Positions 42,581-51,491 of a stretch of DNA of 64,000 nt are shown here, piece by piece. The notes beneath the pieces were generated by a model, which saw nothing but the letters and a program-made list of their open reading frames with translations, did no database searches and was not told where the DNA came from. The stretch is from Microvirga zambiensis WSM3693. GTDB lineage: Bacteria > Pseudomonadota > Alphaproteobacteria > Rhizobiales > Beijerinckiaceae. Position numbers and translations under genes: made by a program. Location of the stretch: assembly GCF_016735695.1 (NCBI RefSeq), contig NZ_JAERQD010000010.1:1-64000 (forward strand), in the 5' to 3' direction. The number at the start of each line of letters is the position of its first letter. Position 1 is the first letter of the stretch.

Positions 42581-43438
42581 ATGTACTCAGATGCAGCCCA
42601 TGGCGCGGACGCCGCTCGAGAGGTTGAGAAAATGAAGCCCCTGTCCGCGCTGTCTCTGAAGGCGGCTCGCTCCATCCGTGTGGTGCTGACGGACATCGAC
42701 GACACGATAACCACCGACGGGCAGCTCACCGCTGATGCCTATGCCGCTCTCGAGCGCCTGCATCAGGCGGGTTTCCTCGTGATCCCGGTCACCGGCCGCC
42801 CCGCTGGATGGTGCGATCACATCGCCCGCATGTGGCCGGTGGATGCGGTGGTGGGCGAGAACGGGGCCTTCTATTTCCGCTACGACCGGGCCACCAAGAC
42901 CATGCGCCAGCGCTTCTGGGCCAAGCCGGAGGAGTTCGAGCGCAATCGAGCCAAGCTCGATGCCATCGAGAAAGAAGTGCTGGCGAATGTGCCGGGGGCG
43001 GCGCTCGCCAGCGACCAGCCTTACCGTTTGGCCGATCTCGCCATCGATTTCTGCGAGGACGTGCCGCCGCTGCCGGAGGCGGAGGTGGACCGGATCGTCG
43101 CGATTTTCGAGCGTCATGGTGCGCAGGCCAAGGTCAGCTCGATCCACGTCAACGGCTGGTTCGGCGATTACGACAAGCTGAGCATGGCGAAGGTCGTGCT
43201 CGCCGACGAGTTCGGGATCGGCTGGGACGAGGCCAGGGCCTGCGTCGTCTATGCCGGCGACTCGCCCAATGACGAGCCGATGTTCGCGGCGTTTCCGCTG
43301 AGTGTCGGCGTCGCCAACATCCAGGCCTTCGCGCATCGGCTCAGGCACAAGCCGGCCTTCATCGCGCAGGGCCATTCGGGGGAAGGCTTCATCCAGCTTG
43401 CGGAAGTGCTGCTCGGGGCACGAGAGAAGACTGCCTGA
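42581..43438 (+). CDS. HAD-superfamily IIB phosphatase (sucrose-phosphatase-like)
   Basis: This 285-residue HAD phosphatase has motif I LTDIDDTIT (Asp nucleophile and Asp acid), motif II PVTGRP, motif III Lys in KLSMAKVVLAD, and motif IV AGDSPNDEPMF. The C2-type cap is that of the Cof/SPP subfamily, which removes phosphate from sugar phosphates. GGGAGTGAG precedes the ATG; it is the first gene of the operon HAD-ugpC-ugpB-ugpA-ugpE-EEP. A phosphatase at the head and a phosphodiesterase-fold enzyme at the tail of an importer suggest that the imported solute, or its product, is phosphorylated. Specific substrate unknown. Confidence 0.88.
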   Translation: MYSDAAHGADAAREVEKMKPLSALSLKAARSIRVVLTDIDDTITTDGQLTADAYAALERLHQAGFLVIPVTGRPAGWCDHIARMWPVDAVVGENGAFYFRYDRATKTMRQRFWAKPEEFERNRAKLDAIEKEVLANVPGAALASDQPYRLADLAIDFCEDVPPLPEAEVDRIVAIFERHGAQAKVSSIHVNGWFGDYDKLSMAKVVLADEFGIGWDEARACVVYAGDSPNDEPMFAAFPLSVGVANIQAFAHRLRHKPAFIAQGHSGEGFIQLAEVLLGAREKTA

Positions 43439-43465
43439 TATCAGAAAGCCATAGGTTCGACGCTC

Positions 43466-44467
43466 ATGTCCGAAATCGTTGTCAATGCCGTGTCGAAATC
43501 CTGGGGAGGCGTGGGAGGCGTCGACCGGATCAGCTTCAAGGCCGAGGCGGGGACGCTTCTCGTCCTGCTCGGTCCCTCCGGATGCGGCAAGTCCACGACC
43601 CTGCGGCTCATCGCCGGGCTCGAGGAGGTCGATTCCGGCACGATCACCATCGGAGGCAGAGATGTCACTCATCTCTCACCGGCCGAACGGCGCATCTCAA
43701 TGGTGTTCCAGTCCTACGCCCTCTTTCCCCATCTGAACGTCGCCGAAAACATCATCTTCGGCCTGAAGGTTCGTCGTGTCGGGCGTGCCGAGCGGGAGGC
43801 GCGGCTGAAGAAGGTCGCCGATATTGTCGGCCTATCGCATCTGCTCGAGCGCAAGCCGTCCCAATTGTCCGGTGGTCAGCGCCAGCGTGTCGCTCTCGGG
43901 CGCGCGATCATAGCGGAGGCGCCGGTCTGCCTGATGGACGAGCCTCTGTCCAACCTCGATGCCAAGCTGCGCCACGAGATGCGCACGGAAATCCGCAGCC
44001 TGCAGCAAAGGCTCGGGATGACGATGGTCTATGTCACACATGACCAGACCGAAGCGATGACCATGGCCGACCGGGTGATCCTGATGCGCGACGGTCACAT
44101 CGAGCAGAACGGGGCTCCGCACGAACTCTATAACGAGCCGGCGAGCGATTTCACCGCGCGTTTCATCGGCACTCCGCCCATGAACATCATTGGGTGGCGC
44201 GACGGATCGCTTCTGGGCGTCCGCCCCGAGCACATTTCCCTGGTGGAGCGCGACGGAGTATCGGCGAGGGTCAAGGCGGTCGAGTATCTCGGCGCCGACA
44301 GCATCATTCTCTGCGACACGGACGGAGGAACGGTCTGCGTCCGCCAGACAGGATACTGCTCGCTGCCAGCCGGTGCGCAAGTCGAGCTGGGGTGGCAAAA
44401 CTGTCATATACATCTGTTTGACAAGGACAGCGGAAAGCGTCGCACCGGCGGTGTCTCGCCGCACTGA
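43466..44467 (+). CDS. carbohydrate-type ABC ATPase (UgpC/MalK-like)
   Basis: This 333-residue ATPase has Walker A GPSGCGKST, FQSYALFPHLNVAENIIFGL, signature LSGGQRQRVALGRAI, Walker B VCLMDEPLSNLDAKLR, and a C-terminal OB-fold domain (TOBE) with LLGVRPEHISLV. It is shorter than typical UgpC (~355) in the last domain. It lies second in the operon, before its binding protein, and has a weak ribosome site. It works with the ugpA/ugpE permeases and the binding protein at 44546. Confidence 0.92.
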   Translation: MSEIVVNAVSKSWGGVGGVDRISFKAEAGTLLVLLGPSGCGKSTTLRLIAGLEEVDSGTITIGGRDVTHLSPAERRISMVFQSYALFPHLNVAENIIFGLKVRRVGRAEREARLKKVADIVGLSHLLERKPSQLSGGQRQRVALGRAIIAEAPVCLMDEPLSNLDAKLRHEMRTEIRSLQQRLGMTMVYVTHDQTEAMTMADRVILMRDGHIEQNGAPHELYNEPASDFTARFIGTPPMNIIGWRDGSLLGVRPEHISLVERDGVSARVKAVEYLGADSIILCDTDGGTVCVRQTGYCSLPAGAQVELGWQNCHIHLFDKDSGKRRTGGVSPH

Positions 44468-44545
44468 TCGCTTTCTTCTGAAGAAACGCAGGCGGCAACA
44501 GCCGCAGGCGCGAAGCTTCAAAGAAGCTCGAAACGGGAGGGTAAA

Positions 44546-45829
44546 ATGAAGTTCAAGTCGAAGGCCCTGCTCACCGCAGGTTTCATGACGCTGGCGAGCC
44601 TGGGCGCAACCACCGCTCAAGCGGTCGATCTCACTATGTATTATCCGGTCGCGGTCGGCGGTCCGGTCACGAAGATCATCGACGAGATGGTGCAGGGTTT
44701 CCAGAAGGAAAACCCGGATATCAAGATCGAGGCGGTCTACGCCGGCAACTATACCGACACCATGACCAAAGCCATGACGGCCATGAAGGGTGGGCAGCCG
44801 CCGCAGCTGTCGGTCCTGTTCTCCACCGACCTGTTCACGCTGATGGACGAGCAGGCCATCGTGCCGATCGATGAGCTCGCCGGGTCCGACGGCAAGGAAT
44901 GGCTCAACAGCTTCTATCCCGCGTTCATGGAGAACGGTCAGGTCGGCGGCAAGACCTGGAGCGTTCCGTTCCAGCGCTCCACCATCGTGCTTTACTACAA
45001 CAAGGACGCCTTCAAGGAAGCCGGCCTCGATCCGGAGAAGCCGCCGGCGACCTGGGCCGAGATGGCTGAGGTGTCGAAGAAGCTCGTGAAGAAGGACGCA
45101 TCCGGCAACGTGACCCGCTGGGGTGTCGAGATTCCCTCCACGGGATACGGCTACTGGATGCTGCAGGCGCTCGCCATCGAGAATGGGCAGAAGCTCATGA
45201 ACGAGGCCGGCAACAAGACCTTCTTCAACGAGAAGAAGACGGTCGAGGCCCTGCAGTACTGGGTCGATCTGGCCGCCAAGGACGGCGTGATGCCGAAGGG
45301 TGCCGTGGAGTGGGGAACCCTGCGCACGGACTTCCTCGAAGGCAAGACCGCCATGATGTGGCACACGACCGGTAATCTCACGGCCGTGAAGGAAGGCGCC
45401 AAGTTCAATTTCGGCGTCGCCATGCTGCCTGCCAAGGAGCAGCGCGGATCGCCGACGGGCGGCGGCAACTTCTATGTCTTCAAGAGCGCCACTCCCGAGC
45501 AGCAGAAGGCGGCGGTGAAGTTCATCCGGTGGATGACCGCTCCCGAGCGGGCCGCCGACTGGAGCATCAAGACCGGTTATGTGGCTGTCACCCCGGCCGC
45601 CTACGAGACGGAAACGATGAAGACCTATGTGAAGGGCTTCCCGCAGGCGATCGTGGCGCGCGATCAGCTCAAGCACGCGGTTGCCGAGCTGTCGGTGCAT
45701 GACAACGGACGCATCTACAAGATCGTCAACGATGCCGTGCAAGCCGCCGTCACGGGCTCTCAGAGCCCGCAGGAAGCCCTGGAGAGCGCTCAGAAGCAGT
45801 CCGAGCGGGTTCTCAGCCGCTACAAGTAG
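44546..45829 (+). CDS. ABC binding protein UgpB-like (SBP family 1)
   Basis: This 427-residue extracytoplasmic binding protein has a signal peptide (LLTAGFMTLASLGATTAQA) and begins VDLTMYYPVAVGGPVTKIIDEMVQGF, close to UgpB-type proteins that bind glycerol 3-phosphate or glycerophosphodiesters. WSVPFQRSTIVLYYNKDAF and TGNLTAVKEGAKFNFGVAML match the hinge strands of the family. CGGGAGGG precedes the ATG. The ligand is inferred from the neighbouring phosphatases only. A perfect hairpin (45842-45868) follows before the permease genes. Confidence 0.92.
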   Translation: MKFKSKALLTAGFMTLASLGATTAQAVDLTMYYPVAVGGPVTKIIDEMVQGFQKENPDIKIEAVYAGNYTDTMTKAMTAMKGGQPPQLSVLFSTDLFTLMDEQAIVPIDELAGSDGKEWLNSFYPAFMENGQVGGKTWSVPFQRSTIVLYYNKDAFKEAGLDPEKPPATWAEMAEVSKKLVKKDASGNVTRWGVEIPSTGYGYWMLQALAIENGQKLMNEAGNKTFFNEKKTVEALQYWVDLAAKDGVMPKGAVEWGTLRTDFLEGKTAMMWHTTGNLTAVKEGAKFNFGVAMLPAKEQRGSPTGGGNFYVFKSATPEQQKAAVKFIRWMTAPERAADWSIKTGYVAVTPAAYETETMKTYVKGFPQAIVARDQLKHAVAELSVHDNGRIYKIVNDAVQAAVTGSQSPQEALESAQKQSERVLSRYK

Positions 45830-45841
45830 TCAGCAATCCAT

Positions 45842-45868
45842 GCGTCGCGGCGATGCCCGCCGCGACGC
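45842..45868 (+). other. intercistronic stem-loop ugpB-ugpA
   Basis: GCGTCGCGGCG and its exact complement enclose a 5-base loop, 12 bases after the binding-protein stop. Without a T-run, it fits a 3' stabiliser that raises binding-protein levels over permease levels. Confidence 0.55.
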
Positions 45869-45893
45869 GATCGTCCTGCATCAGGAGAGATCG

Positions 45894-46811
45894 ATGGTCG
45901 CCGCCGTGATGAGCGATGCCGCGCCGAGTGCTGCCAAGCGCAGAACCTGGACGACGAGCATCAATGCCTGGCTCCTGCTGCTGCCGGCCATCGTTCTTCT
46001 TGCGACCTTTACGCACTATCCGATCCTCGCCACGCTCTATCACAGCTTCTTCTCCCTCGGCCGGAGCGGCCCTGCCGAGTTCATCGGCCTGGACAATTAC
46101 CGCTACATGCTAGACGACGACGTCTTCCGGCAGGTGCTGCGCAACAATTTCATCTTCGCCATCGCGACCGTTCCGACGAGCATTGCGCTTGCGCTCCTGA
46201 TGGCCGTCTGGGTCGACAAGAAGATCGTCGGCCGTTCCTTCCTGCGCCTCGCATTCTTCACGCCGACGGTGCTTCCGATGATCGCGGTGGCCAATATCTG
46301 GCTGTTCTTCTACACGCCGGATTACGGCCTCCTCGACCAGTTCCTGAGGTTTCTCGGGTTCGCCGGCCACAATTGGCTCGGCGATCCAGCCACCGTCATG
46401 AGTTGCCTCGCGGTCATGGTAGTCTGGAAGGAGGCCGGCTTCTTCATGATCTTCTATCTGGCCGCCCTGCAGACCATCCCGCCAGAACTGAAGGAGGCGG
46501 CATCCGTCGAAGGGGCGAGCCGCTGGTATTTCTTCCGTCGCGTGACGCTTCCGTTGCTCATGCCGACGACTTTGTTCATTTCCATCAATGCGCTGATCAA
46601 CTCGTTCAAGCTGGTCGATCAGCTCGTCATCATGACCAAGGGAGGGCCGAACAACGCCAGCTCCCTGCTGCTCTACTACATCTATGAGGTGGCCTTTAAC
46701 TTCTGGGATACCACCTATGCCGCGACGCTGACGGTGACTCTCATCACCATCCTGGCAGCAGTGGCTCTTACCAAATTCGTCTATCTCGATCGCAGGATCC
46801 ACTACCAATGA
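45894..46811 (+). CDS. carbohydrate-type ABC permease UgpA-like
   Basis: This ~305-residue inner-membrane permease (CUT1 type) has six helices, NAWLLLLPAIVLLATFTHYPI near the start, and the EAA loop PPELKEAASVEGASRWYFFRRVTLPLL. GPNNASSLLLYYIYE and the C-terminal TKFVYLDRRIHYQ match UgpA. The ATG at 45894 has AGGAGAG just upstream; open frame before it is not protein-like and includes the hairpin. Its stop overlaps ugpE by 4 bases. Confidence 0.92.
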   Translation: MVAAVMSDAAPSAAKRRTWTTSINAWLLLLPAIVLLATFTHYPILATLYHSFFSLGRSGPAEFIGLDNYRYMLDDDVFRQVLRNNFIFAIATVPTSIALALLMAVWVDKKIVGRSFLRLAFFTPTVLPMIAVANIWLFFYTPDYGLLDQFLRFLGFAGHNWLGDPATVMSCLAVMVVWKEAGFFMIFYLAALQTIPPELKEAASVEGASRWYFFRRVTLPLLMPTTLFISINALINSFKLVDQLVIMTKGGPNNASSLLLYYIYEVAFNFWDTTYAATLTVTLITILAAVALTKFVYLDRRIHYQ

Positions 46812-47617
46812 GAAGAGACAGCTACTCGATCGAGACTCTCGCCGCCTGGACCCTTGCTCTTCTCTGGCTTCTGCCGTTGGCCTATAGCCTCTGGAGCGCG
46901 TTCCATCCGTCGGAATACGCGACACGCTTCGACCTCACTGCGCCCCTTACATTCAACAACTTCGTCAAGGCCTGGAACCAGGCGCCTTTTGCCCGGTACT
47001 ATCTCAATACGCTCATGCTCGTGAGTCTGGTGCTGGCCGGTCAGCTCGTCATCGCGACACTGGCCGCCTATGCCTTTGCCCGATTCAAGTTCGTTGGTAG
47101 GGACGTTCTTTTCGCCTTGGTCCTCGTGCAGCTCATGATCATGCCGGACGTGCTGATCGTCGAGAATTATCGGGTCATCAGTGCGCTCAACCTCCTCGAC
47201 ACGATACCGGCCATCGCACTGCCTTACATGGCATCGGCTTTCGGAATCTTCCTGCTGCGCCAGACTTTTAAGGGTGTACCGACCGAACTGGTCGAGGCGG
47301 CACGTGTCGAGGGTGCCTCGTCCTTCGGCGTGCTGTGGCGTGTCTTCGTGCCTCTCGGCAAGACCACCTATATTGCCTTCGGTCTCGTCTCGGTGAGCTA
47401 TCACTGGAACAATTTTCTTTGGCCGCTCATCGTGACGAACTCCGTGGAGAGCCGCCCGCTGACCGTCGGCCTGGCTGTCTTCGGGGCCCCTGAAACGGGA
47501 GTCGACTGGTCGGTCATCACGGCAGCCACCGTCATGACGATGGCGCCTCTGCTTCTTGCCTTCCTGCTGTTCCAGCGCCAATTCGTTCAATCCTTCATGC
47601 GCGCAGGGATCCGCTGA
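46808..47617 (+). CDS. carbohydrate-type ABC permease UgpE-like
   Basis: This 269-residue second permease has six helices, LPLAYSLWSAFHPSEYATRF near residue 25, the EAA loop PTELVEAARVEGASSFGVLWRVFVPLG, and SYHWNNFLWPLIVTNS. It pairs with the UgpA-like protein. Its stop and the next ATG share one base (TGATG), coupling it to the phosphodiesterase-fold gene. Confidence 0.92.
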   Translation: MRRDSYSIETLAAWTLALLWLLPLAYSLWSAFHPSEYATRFDLTAPLTFNNFVKAWNQAPFARYYLNTLMLVSLVLAGQLVIATLAAYAFARFKFVGRDVLFALVLVQLMIMPDVLIVENYRVISALNLLDTIPAIALPYMASAFGIFLLRQTFKGVPTELVEAARVEGASSFGVLWRVFVPLGKTTYIAFGLVSVSYHWNNFLWPLIVTNSVESRPLTVGLAVFGAPETGVDWSVITAATVMTMAPLLLAFLLFQRQFVQSFMRAGIR

Positions 47618-48456
47618 TGAAGATCGTCACGTGGAACATTCAATGGGGGCTCGGCTGCGACGGCCGGATCGATCTCGCCCGCATCGTTCGGACCGCGAAG
47701 GAGTTGGGCGATGCGGATGTCTTCTGCTTTCAGGAGATCTCCAGTGGCTTTGCCGCCCATGACGGTGGCGAGGATCAGCCAGCGATCATTGCCTCGCTGC
47801 TGCCGGGTTACCGGCCGATTTTCCGTCCCGCTGTCGAGAAGCTCGACGAGAACGGCAGGCTTCAGGTCTTCGGCAACATGATTCTGTCACGTCTGCCAGT
47901 GCTGCAGATCATCAGCCATATGCTGCCTTGGCCGGCGACACCCTGCAAAAGCATGCAGCGCCAGGCGCTGGAGATTCTCGTGGAGAGTTCGTTCGGTGCC
48001 TTGCGCGTAATCACCACTCATCTGGAATACCACTCCGAAATCCATCGGGAGGCGCAGATCGGCTATCTGCGTACGATTCACGAGGAGGGTGAGAAGCGAA
48101 GCCAGATCGGATTCGAGGATCGCTCCGAAGGGTCATACCGCACCATGCCGCGACCAGTAGGAACCGTCATCTGCGGCGACTTCAATCTCGGGCCGGACGA
48201 GAAGCTCCATCGCGACATTCAGGAGCCATACGCGCGGGGCGTGCCTCGACTTCTCGATGCCTGGACCGTTGCTCACGGTCGGACGCCGCACGCCCCGACC
48301 ACGGGCGTGGCGGATTTCAAGCAATGGCCGCAAGGACCCCATTGCCGGGATTATTTCTTCGTGACGGAGAACCTGACCGAACGTGTCGCGCAGGTGCAGG
48401 TGGATGTCGAGACGACGGCATCCGATCATCAACCGCTGATGCTTGAGTTGAAGTAG
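47617..48456 (+). CDS. endonuclease/exonuclease/phosphatase-fold hydrolase
   Basis: This 279-residue EEP-fold protein has the metal and catalytic set of phosphodiesterases: TWNIQW (Asn), FCFQEI (Glu), ITTHLEYHS (His), VICGDFNLGP (Asp-Asn), RDYFFV (Asp) and TTASDHQPL (Asp-His). No signal peptide is present. As the last gene of a Ugp-type importer operon it may split an imported glycerophosphodiester or similar compound to a phosphomonoester, which the HAD enzyme could then use. This is inferred from context; a DNA-repair role is less likely because of the operon. A short hairpin (48457-48471) follows. Confidence 0.88.
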   Translation: MKIVTWNIQWGLGCDGRIDLARIVRTAKELGDADVFCFQEISSGFAAHDGGEDQPAIIASLLPGYRPIFRPAVEKLDENGRLQVFGNMILSRLPVLQIISHMLPWPATPCKSMQRQALEILVESSFGALRVITTHLEYHSEIHREAQIGYLRTIHEEGEKRSQIGFEDRSEGSYRTMPRPVGTVICGDFNLGPDEKLHRDIQEPYARGVPRLLDAWTVAHGRTPHAPTTGVADFKQWPQGPHCRDYFFVTENLTERVAQVQVDVETTASDHQPLMLELK

Positions 48457-48471
48457 TTCGGCGTCGCCGAA
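48457..48471 (+). terminator. short hairpin at the end of the Ugp-type operon
   Basis: TTCGGC-GTC-GCCGAA directly follows the stop codon; a pyrimidine-rich stretch (TCGATCTTCTTCC) comes after. It is a modest terminator candidate. Confidence 0.4.
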
Positions 48472-48561
48472 TCGATCTTCTTCCTCTGGACCGACGCGCA
48501 GGATGTTTGAGGCCTCGCAGAAGCCGAAGCGGTTCTCGGAAGCTAAATTCTCGGCGGAGGC

Positions 48562-49197
48562 CTATGGTATGGATCTGACTGGGCTTCCAAGGCGCGACAT
48601 GAAAAGGTAGTAGCTCACGGGTGTCGCTTCAGGATTGGAGAAGCTATAGGTCGATGTCACGTCGAAGCGCAGCGCATCGCCTGGCTCCATGCCATACCTC
48701 TCGCCGCCGATCTCGACGATGAGCGGGCCGCTCGGCGAGAAGATGAGCTTGCGGGTTGGGATGGGGTATGGCGGAAGTGGACCTGTCGATTGAAAGCCAG
48801 GCAGGACATGCCGGACCAGCTCGATGTCGTCACCCTCGGCAGGAGAGAATACCGATTCCCGCTCGAGGCCCGTCGCGGGATCGCGGAAGCGGTTGCGGCG
48901 ATCGGCGCGCTGCAGCTGGATGGCGGCGGGTGGCACCTGCTCGCCAAGCAGCGCGGACAGGGAGACGTTGAGGCCCGTGGCGATGCGAACGAGAATGCCC
49001 ACCGTCGGCATCTTTTCTCCCCGCTCGATCTTCGAGATCATGGCCCGGCTGACCTGAGCACGCTGAGCCAGCATCTCAAGTGTCAGATTCAATCTCCGCC
49101 GCAGATCGCGAAGACGGGCCCCGAGACTGGAGAGCAATTCGCTCGCGGACTCGTTTGCATCTTCGGCATCCTTGATCACCGGAGGGCGTGTTTGCAT
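48562..49197 (-). CDS. XRE-family regulator with cupin sensor domain
   Basis: This 211-residue regulator has an HTH_3/XRE domain (about residues 25-80: LGARLRDLRRRLNLTLEMLA, VSRAMISKIERGEKMPTVGIL) and a cupin-2 domain (about 120-200: KLIFSPSGPLIVEIGGERYGMEPGDALRFD). XRE-cupin proteins often control catabolic or transport genes using a small-molecule ligand. ATG 49197 is chosen over an upstream TTG; its ribosome site is weak. It lies next to the CaiB/lyase/liv operon on the same strand and is the only regulator in that region. Confidence 0.88.
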   Translation of the reverse strand: MQTRPPVIKDAEDANESASELLSSLGARLRDLRRRLNLTLEMLAQRAQVSRAMISKIERGEKMPTVGILVRIATGLNVSLSALLGEQVPPAAIQLQRADRRNRFRDPATGLERESVFSPAEGDDIELVRHVLPGFQSTGPLPPYPIPTRKLIFSPSGPLIVEIGGERYGMEPGDALRFDVTSTYSFSNPEATPVSYYLFMSRLGSPVRSIP

Positions 49198-49337
49198 CGG
49201 ACTAGGCCTGGATCGGAACAAAAGGGCTGATGAATGGAAGGAGCTCGAGAATTTGCACGACCTTCACCTCATCGCAAGGAAGTGCCACAGGTCGCTCTGC
49301 CGGGTGAAGAGTATCCGCGGGAGATGAGAATACATTA

Positions 49338-50264
49338 TTACTCCCCACCGCTGTCACTCCGATTGAGGCGCGGGCCTGCCTTCATCACCTGCCCATCGAG
49401 CTTGTGACCGACCAGATTCTCGGCCAAGCGTGCGGCCTCCAGCAAGCGGTTGAGATCCAGCCCGGTCTCTATGCCCATTTCATGCAGCATATGGACCATG
49501 TCCTCCGTGCAGACATTGCCGGCGGCATTCGGCGCGAACGGGCATCCGCCCAATCCTCCGACACTGCTTTCGAAGCGTTCAATCCCTTCCTGCAGCGCGA
49601 CCAGCACACCAACCAGCCCGAGCCCCCGCGTGTTGTGAAAGTGGAACGTCGGTTCGATCGCTGGCAGCTCGCTCTTCAAGGCCCGAGCGACCGCCTGAAC
49701 CCGGCGCGGCGTGGCCATGCCCGTGGTGTCGCAGAATGTCGTTCTCGTAATGCCTATCTTTTGGAACTCGCGCGCAAGACCGACGACTCTCTCGACCGGG
49801 ACATCGCCCTCGAAGGGGCATCCGAAGGCCACAGAGAGCGAAACTTCGGCCCGAATGCCGGCATCTGCGGCCATCCCGACAATCTCGCGCAACTCGGCCA
49901 GTGAATCGCGAGGTGTCCGGTTCAGGTTACGCTTTCCATGAGTGTCGCTGGCCGAAAGGACGAACACCAGCACATCCGCTTTCGCCGCAATGGCGCGCGC
50001 GCCGCCGCGAAGGTTCGGGACCAGCGCCCTGAACTCGACTTCCCGCACATGACGCAGCGCCGCGAGGAATTCGGATGCATCCGCCAGCTGAGGAACGCGG
50101 GCAGGAGAGACGAAGGATGTCAGTTCCAGGCTGGTGTGTCCTGCGTCGATCAACGCATGTGCCAAGTCCAGCTTCTCGTGCGTGGACAGGATGCGAGGCT
50201 CGATCTGCAGTCCGTCTCGAAGGCCGACTTCCGTAATCGAAACGCGATTGGGCCAGCGTGTCAC
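49338..50264 (-). CDS. HMG-CoA-lyase-type enzyme
   Basis: This 308-residue DRE-TIM lyase of the HMG-CoA lyase family cleaves 3-hydroxy-3-methylglutaryl-CoA or a related 3-hydroxyacyl-CoA to acetyl-CoA and a keto acid. It has TEVGLRDGLQ near the start (catalytic Arg/Asp), ATFCDTTG-type TTFCDTTGMATP, HFHNTRGLG (metal His) and GGLGGCPFAPNAAGN with the conserved loop Cys. GTG at 50264 begins 3 bases after the CaiB gene stop, so the two are translationally coupled. This pairing suggests the CoA-transferase makes its substrate. Confidence 0.92.
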   Translation of the reverse strand: MTRWPNRVSITEVGLRDGLQIEPRILSTHEKLDLAHALIDAGHTSLELTSFVSPARVPQLADASEFLAALRHVREVEFRALVPNLRGGARAIAAKADVLVFVLSASDTHGKRNLNRTPRDSLAELREIVGMAADAGIRAEVSLSVAFGCPFEGDVPVERVVGLAREFQKIGITRTTFCDTTGMATPRRVQAVARALKSELPAIEPTFHFHNTRGLGLVGVLVALQEGIERFESSVGGLGGCPFAPNAAGNVCTEDMVHMLHEMGIETGLDLNRLLEAARLAENLVGHKLDGQVMKAGPRLNRSDSGGE

Positions 50265-50267
50265 GGC

Positions 50268-51491
50268 TCAGAGGGTCCCATCGCGAGAAAGCCGCTCCAG
50301 CCGTGCCTCGTCCACGCCTATGAGACCGCAATAGATCTCGCGATTATGCGCGCCGATGTCAGGGCCGGTCCAGCGAACCTGGCGCGAGGACCCACCGAAC
50401 ATCGGCACGGTTCCTGGGTGCAGGACTTTGCCGAGCCGCGGATCATCCACCCACTGCACCATTTGTCGGGCGTTGTACTGCGTATCCTCTGCGATATCGG
50501 CAGCTGTATAGACACGACTGGAGGGGATATCTGCTTCCGCCAGCCGACGCTCGAGTTCCCGTGCGTCGTGCTGACGGGTCCATGCGGAGATCTCGGCTTC
50601 GAGCACATCGACGTTTCTGCAACGGGCCGGATTATCACTGTAGCGCGGGTCGTCTGCGAGATCCGGACGCTGCATCAGTTTGCACAGGGTGCGGAACAGA
50701 GCATCAGAATTCGCTGCGATCAGCACCCAGCTCCCGTCTGCCGCAGGGAAGGCGTTGGTCGGCGCGGCGGTGCTGATGCGGCCGCCGGAGGGCTCGCGCA
50801 CCATGCCCGTGGCACCGTATTCCGGCAGCACGCCTTCCGTCACGCTCAAGACCGCCTCGGTCAACGCCACATCCGCAACCCTGCCGGCCGGCGCCTTGGA
50901 CAGAAGTCCGGCGAGCACGGCGATTGCGGCGTAAAGGCCGGCGAGGGAATCGCCGATGCTGACGCCCACCCGCACTGGCGGAAGGTCGGACGTGCCGGGC
51001 GTGTGGTTCGACAGGTAGCGTAGCCCACCCAAGGCTTCGCCGATGGCGCCGAAGCAGGCACGATCGGCCAATGGCCCCGTAAGGCCGTAACCGGAGATAT
51101 GGCAGATGACCAGATCCTGGCGAATAGCCTGCAGCCGCGCGTCGTCGAAGCCGAGCTTTGCCAGCTGTCCGGGGCGAAGATTTTCGACCAGCGCATCGGA
51201 TCGAGCCACCAACTCGTGCAGCAGGGCGCGGCCTTCCTCGGATTTGAGGTTGAGCGTGATGCACTTCTTGTTCCGGCCGTGAACCGACCACCAATAGCTG
51301 CGGCCATCGCGCGCCTTTCCCCAATTTCGCACGGGATCGCCCGAGACAGGCGGCTCGACCTTGATCACCTCGGCACCCAGATCGGCCAGCACACGTGTGG
51401 CGAAGGGCGCGGCGATGTAGTGGCCGATCTCGAGGATCCGCAAGCCTTCCAGTGGCAGGCCCTCGGGGGTGATGGGCTTTGCGGCCGTCAT
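50268..51491 (-). CDS. CaiB/BaiF-type (family III) CoA-transferase
   Basis: This 407-residue family III CoA-transferase moves CoA between organic acids. It has the opening LEGLRILEIGHYIAAPFATRVLADLGAEVIKVE, RNWGKARDGRSYWWSVHGRNKKCITLNLKSEEG, and VRVGVSIGDSLAGLYAA with the catalytic Asp. It overlaps the livM stop by 4 bases and is coupled to the lyase gene downstream, so it is probably the acid-activation step for whatever the liv importer brings in. The acid is likely a C5-C6 branched hydroxydiacid, by inference from the lyase. Confidence 0.92.
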   Translation of the reverse strand: MTAAKPITPEGLPLEGLRILEIGHYIAAPFATRVLADLGAEVIKVEPPVSGDPVRNWGKARDGRSYWWSVHGRNKKCITLNLKSEEGRALLHELVARSDALVENLRPGQLAKLGFDDARLQAIRQDLVICHISGYGLTGPLADRACFGAIGEALGGLRYLSNHTPGTSDLPPVRVGVSIGDSLAGLYAAIAVLAGLLSKAPAGRVADVALTEAVLSVTEGVLPEYGATGMVREPSGGRISTAAPTNAFPAADGSWVLIAANSDALFRTLCKLMQRPDLADDPRYSDNPARCRNVDVLEAEISAWTRQHDARELERRLAEADIPSSRVYTAADIAEDTQYNARQMVQWVDDPRLGKVLHPGTVPMFGGSSRQVRWTGPDIGAHNREIYCGLIGVDEARLERLSRDGTL

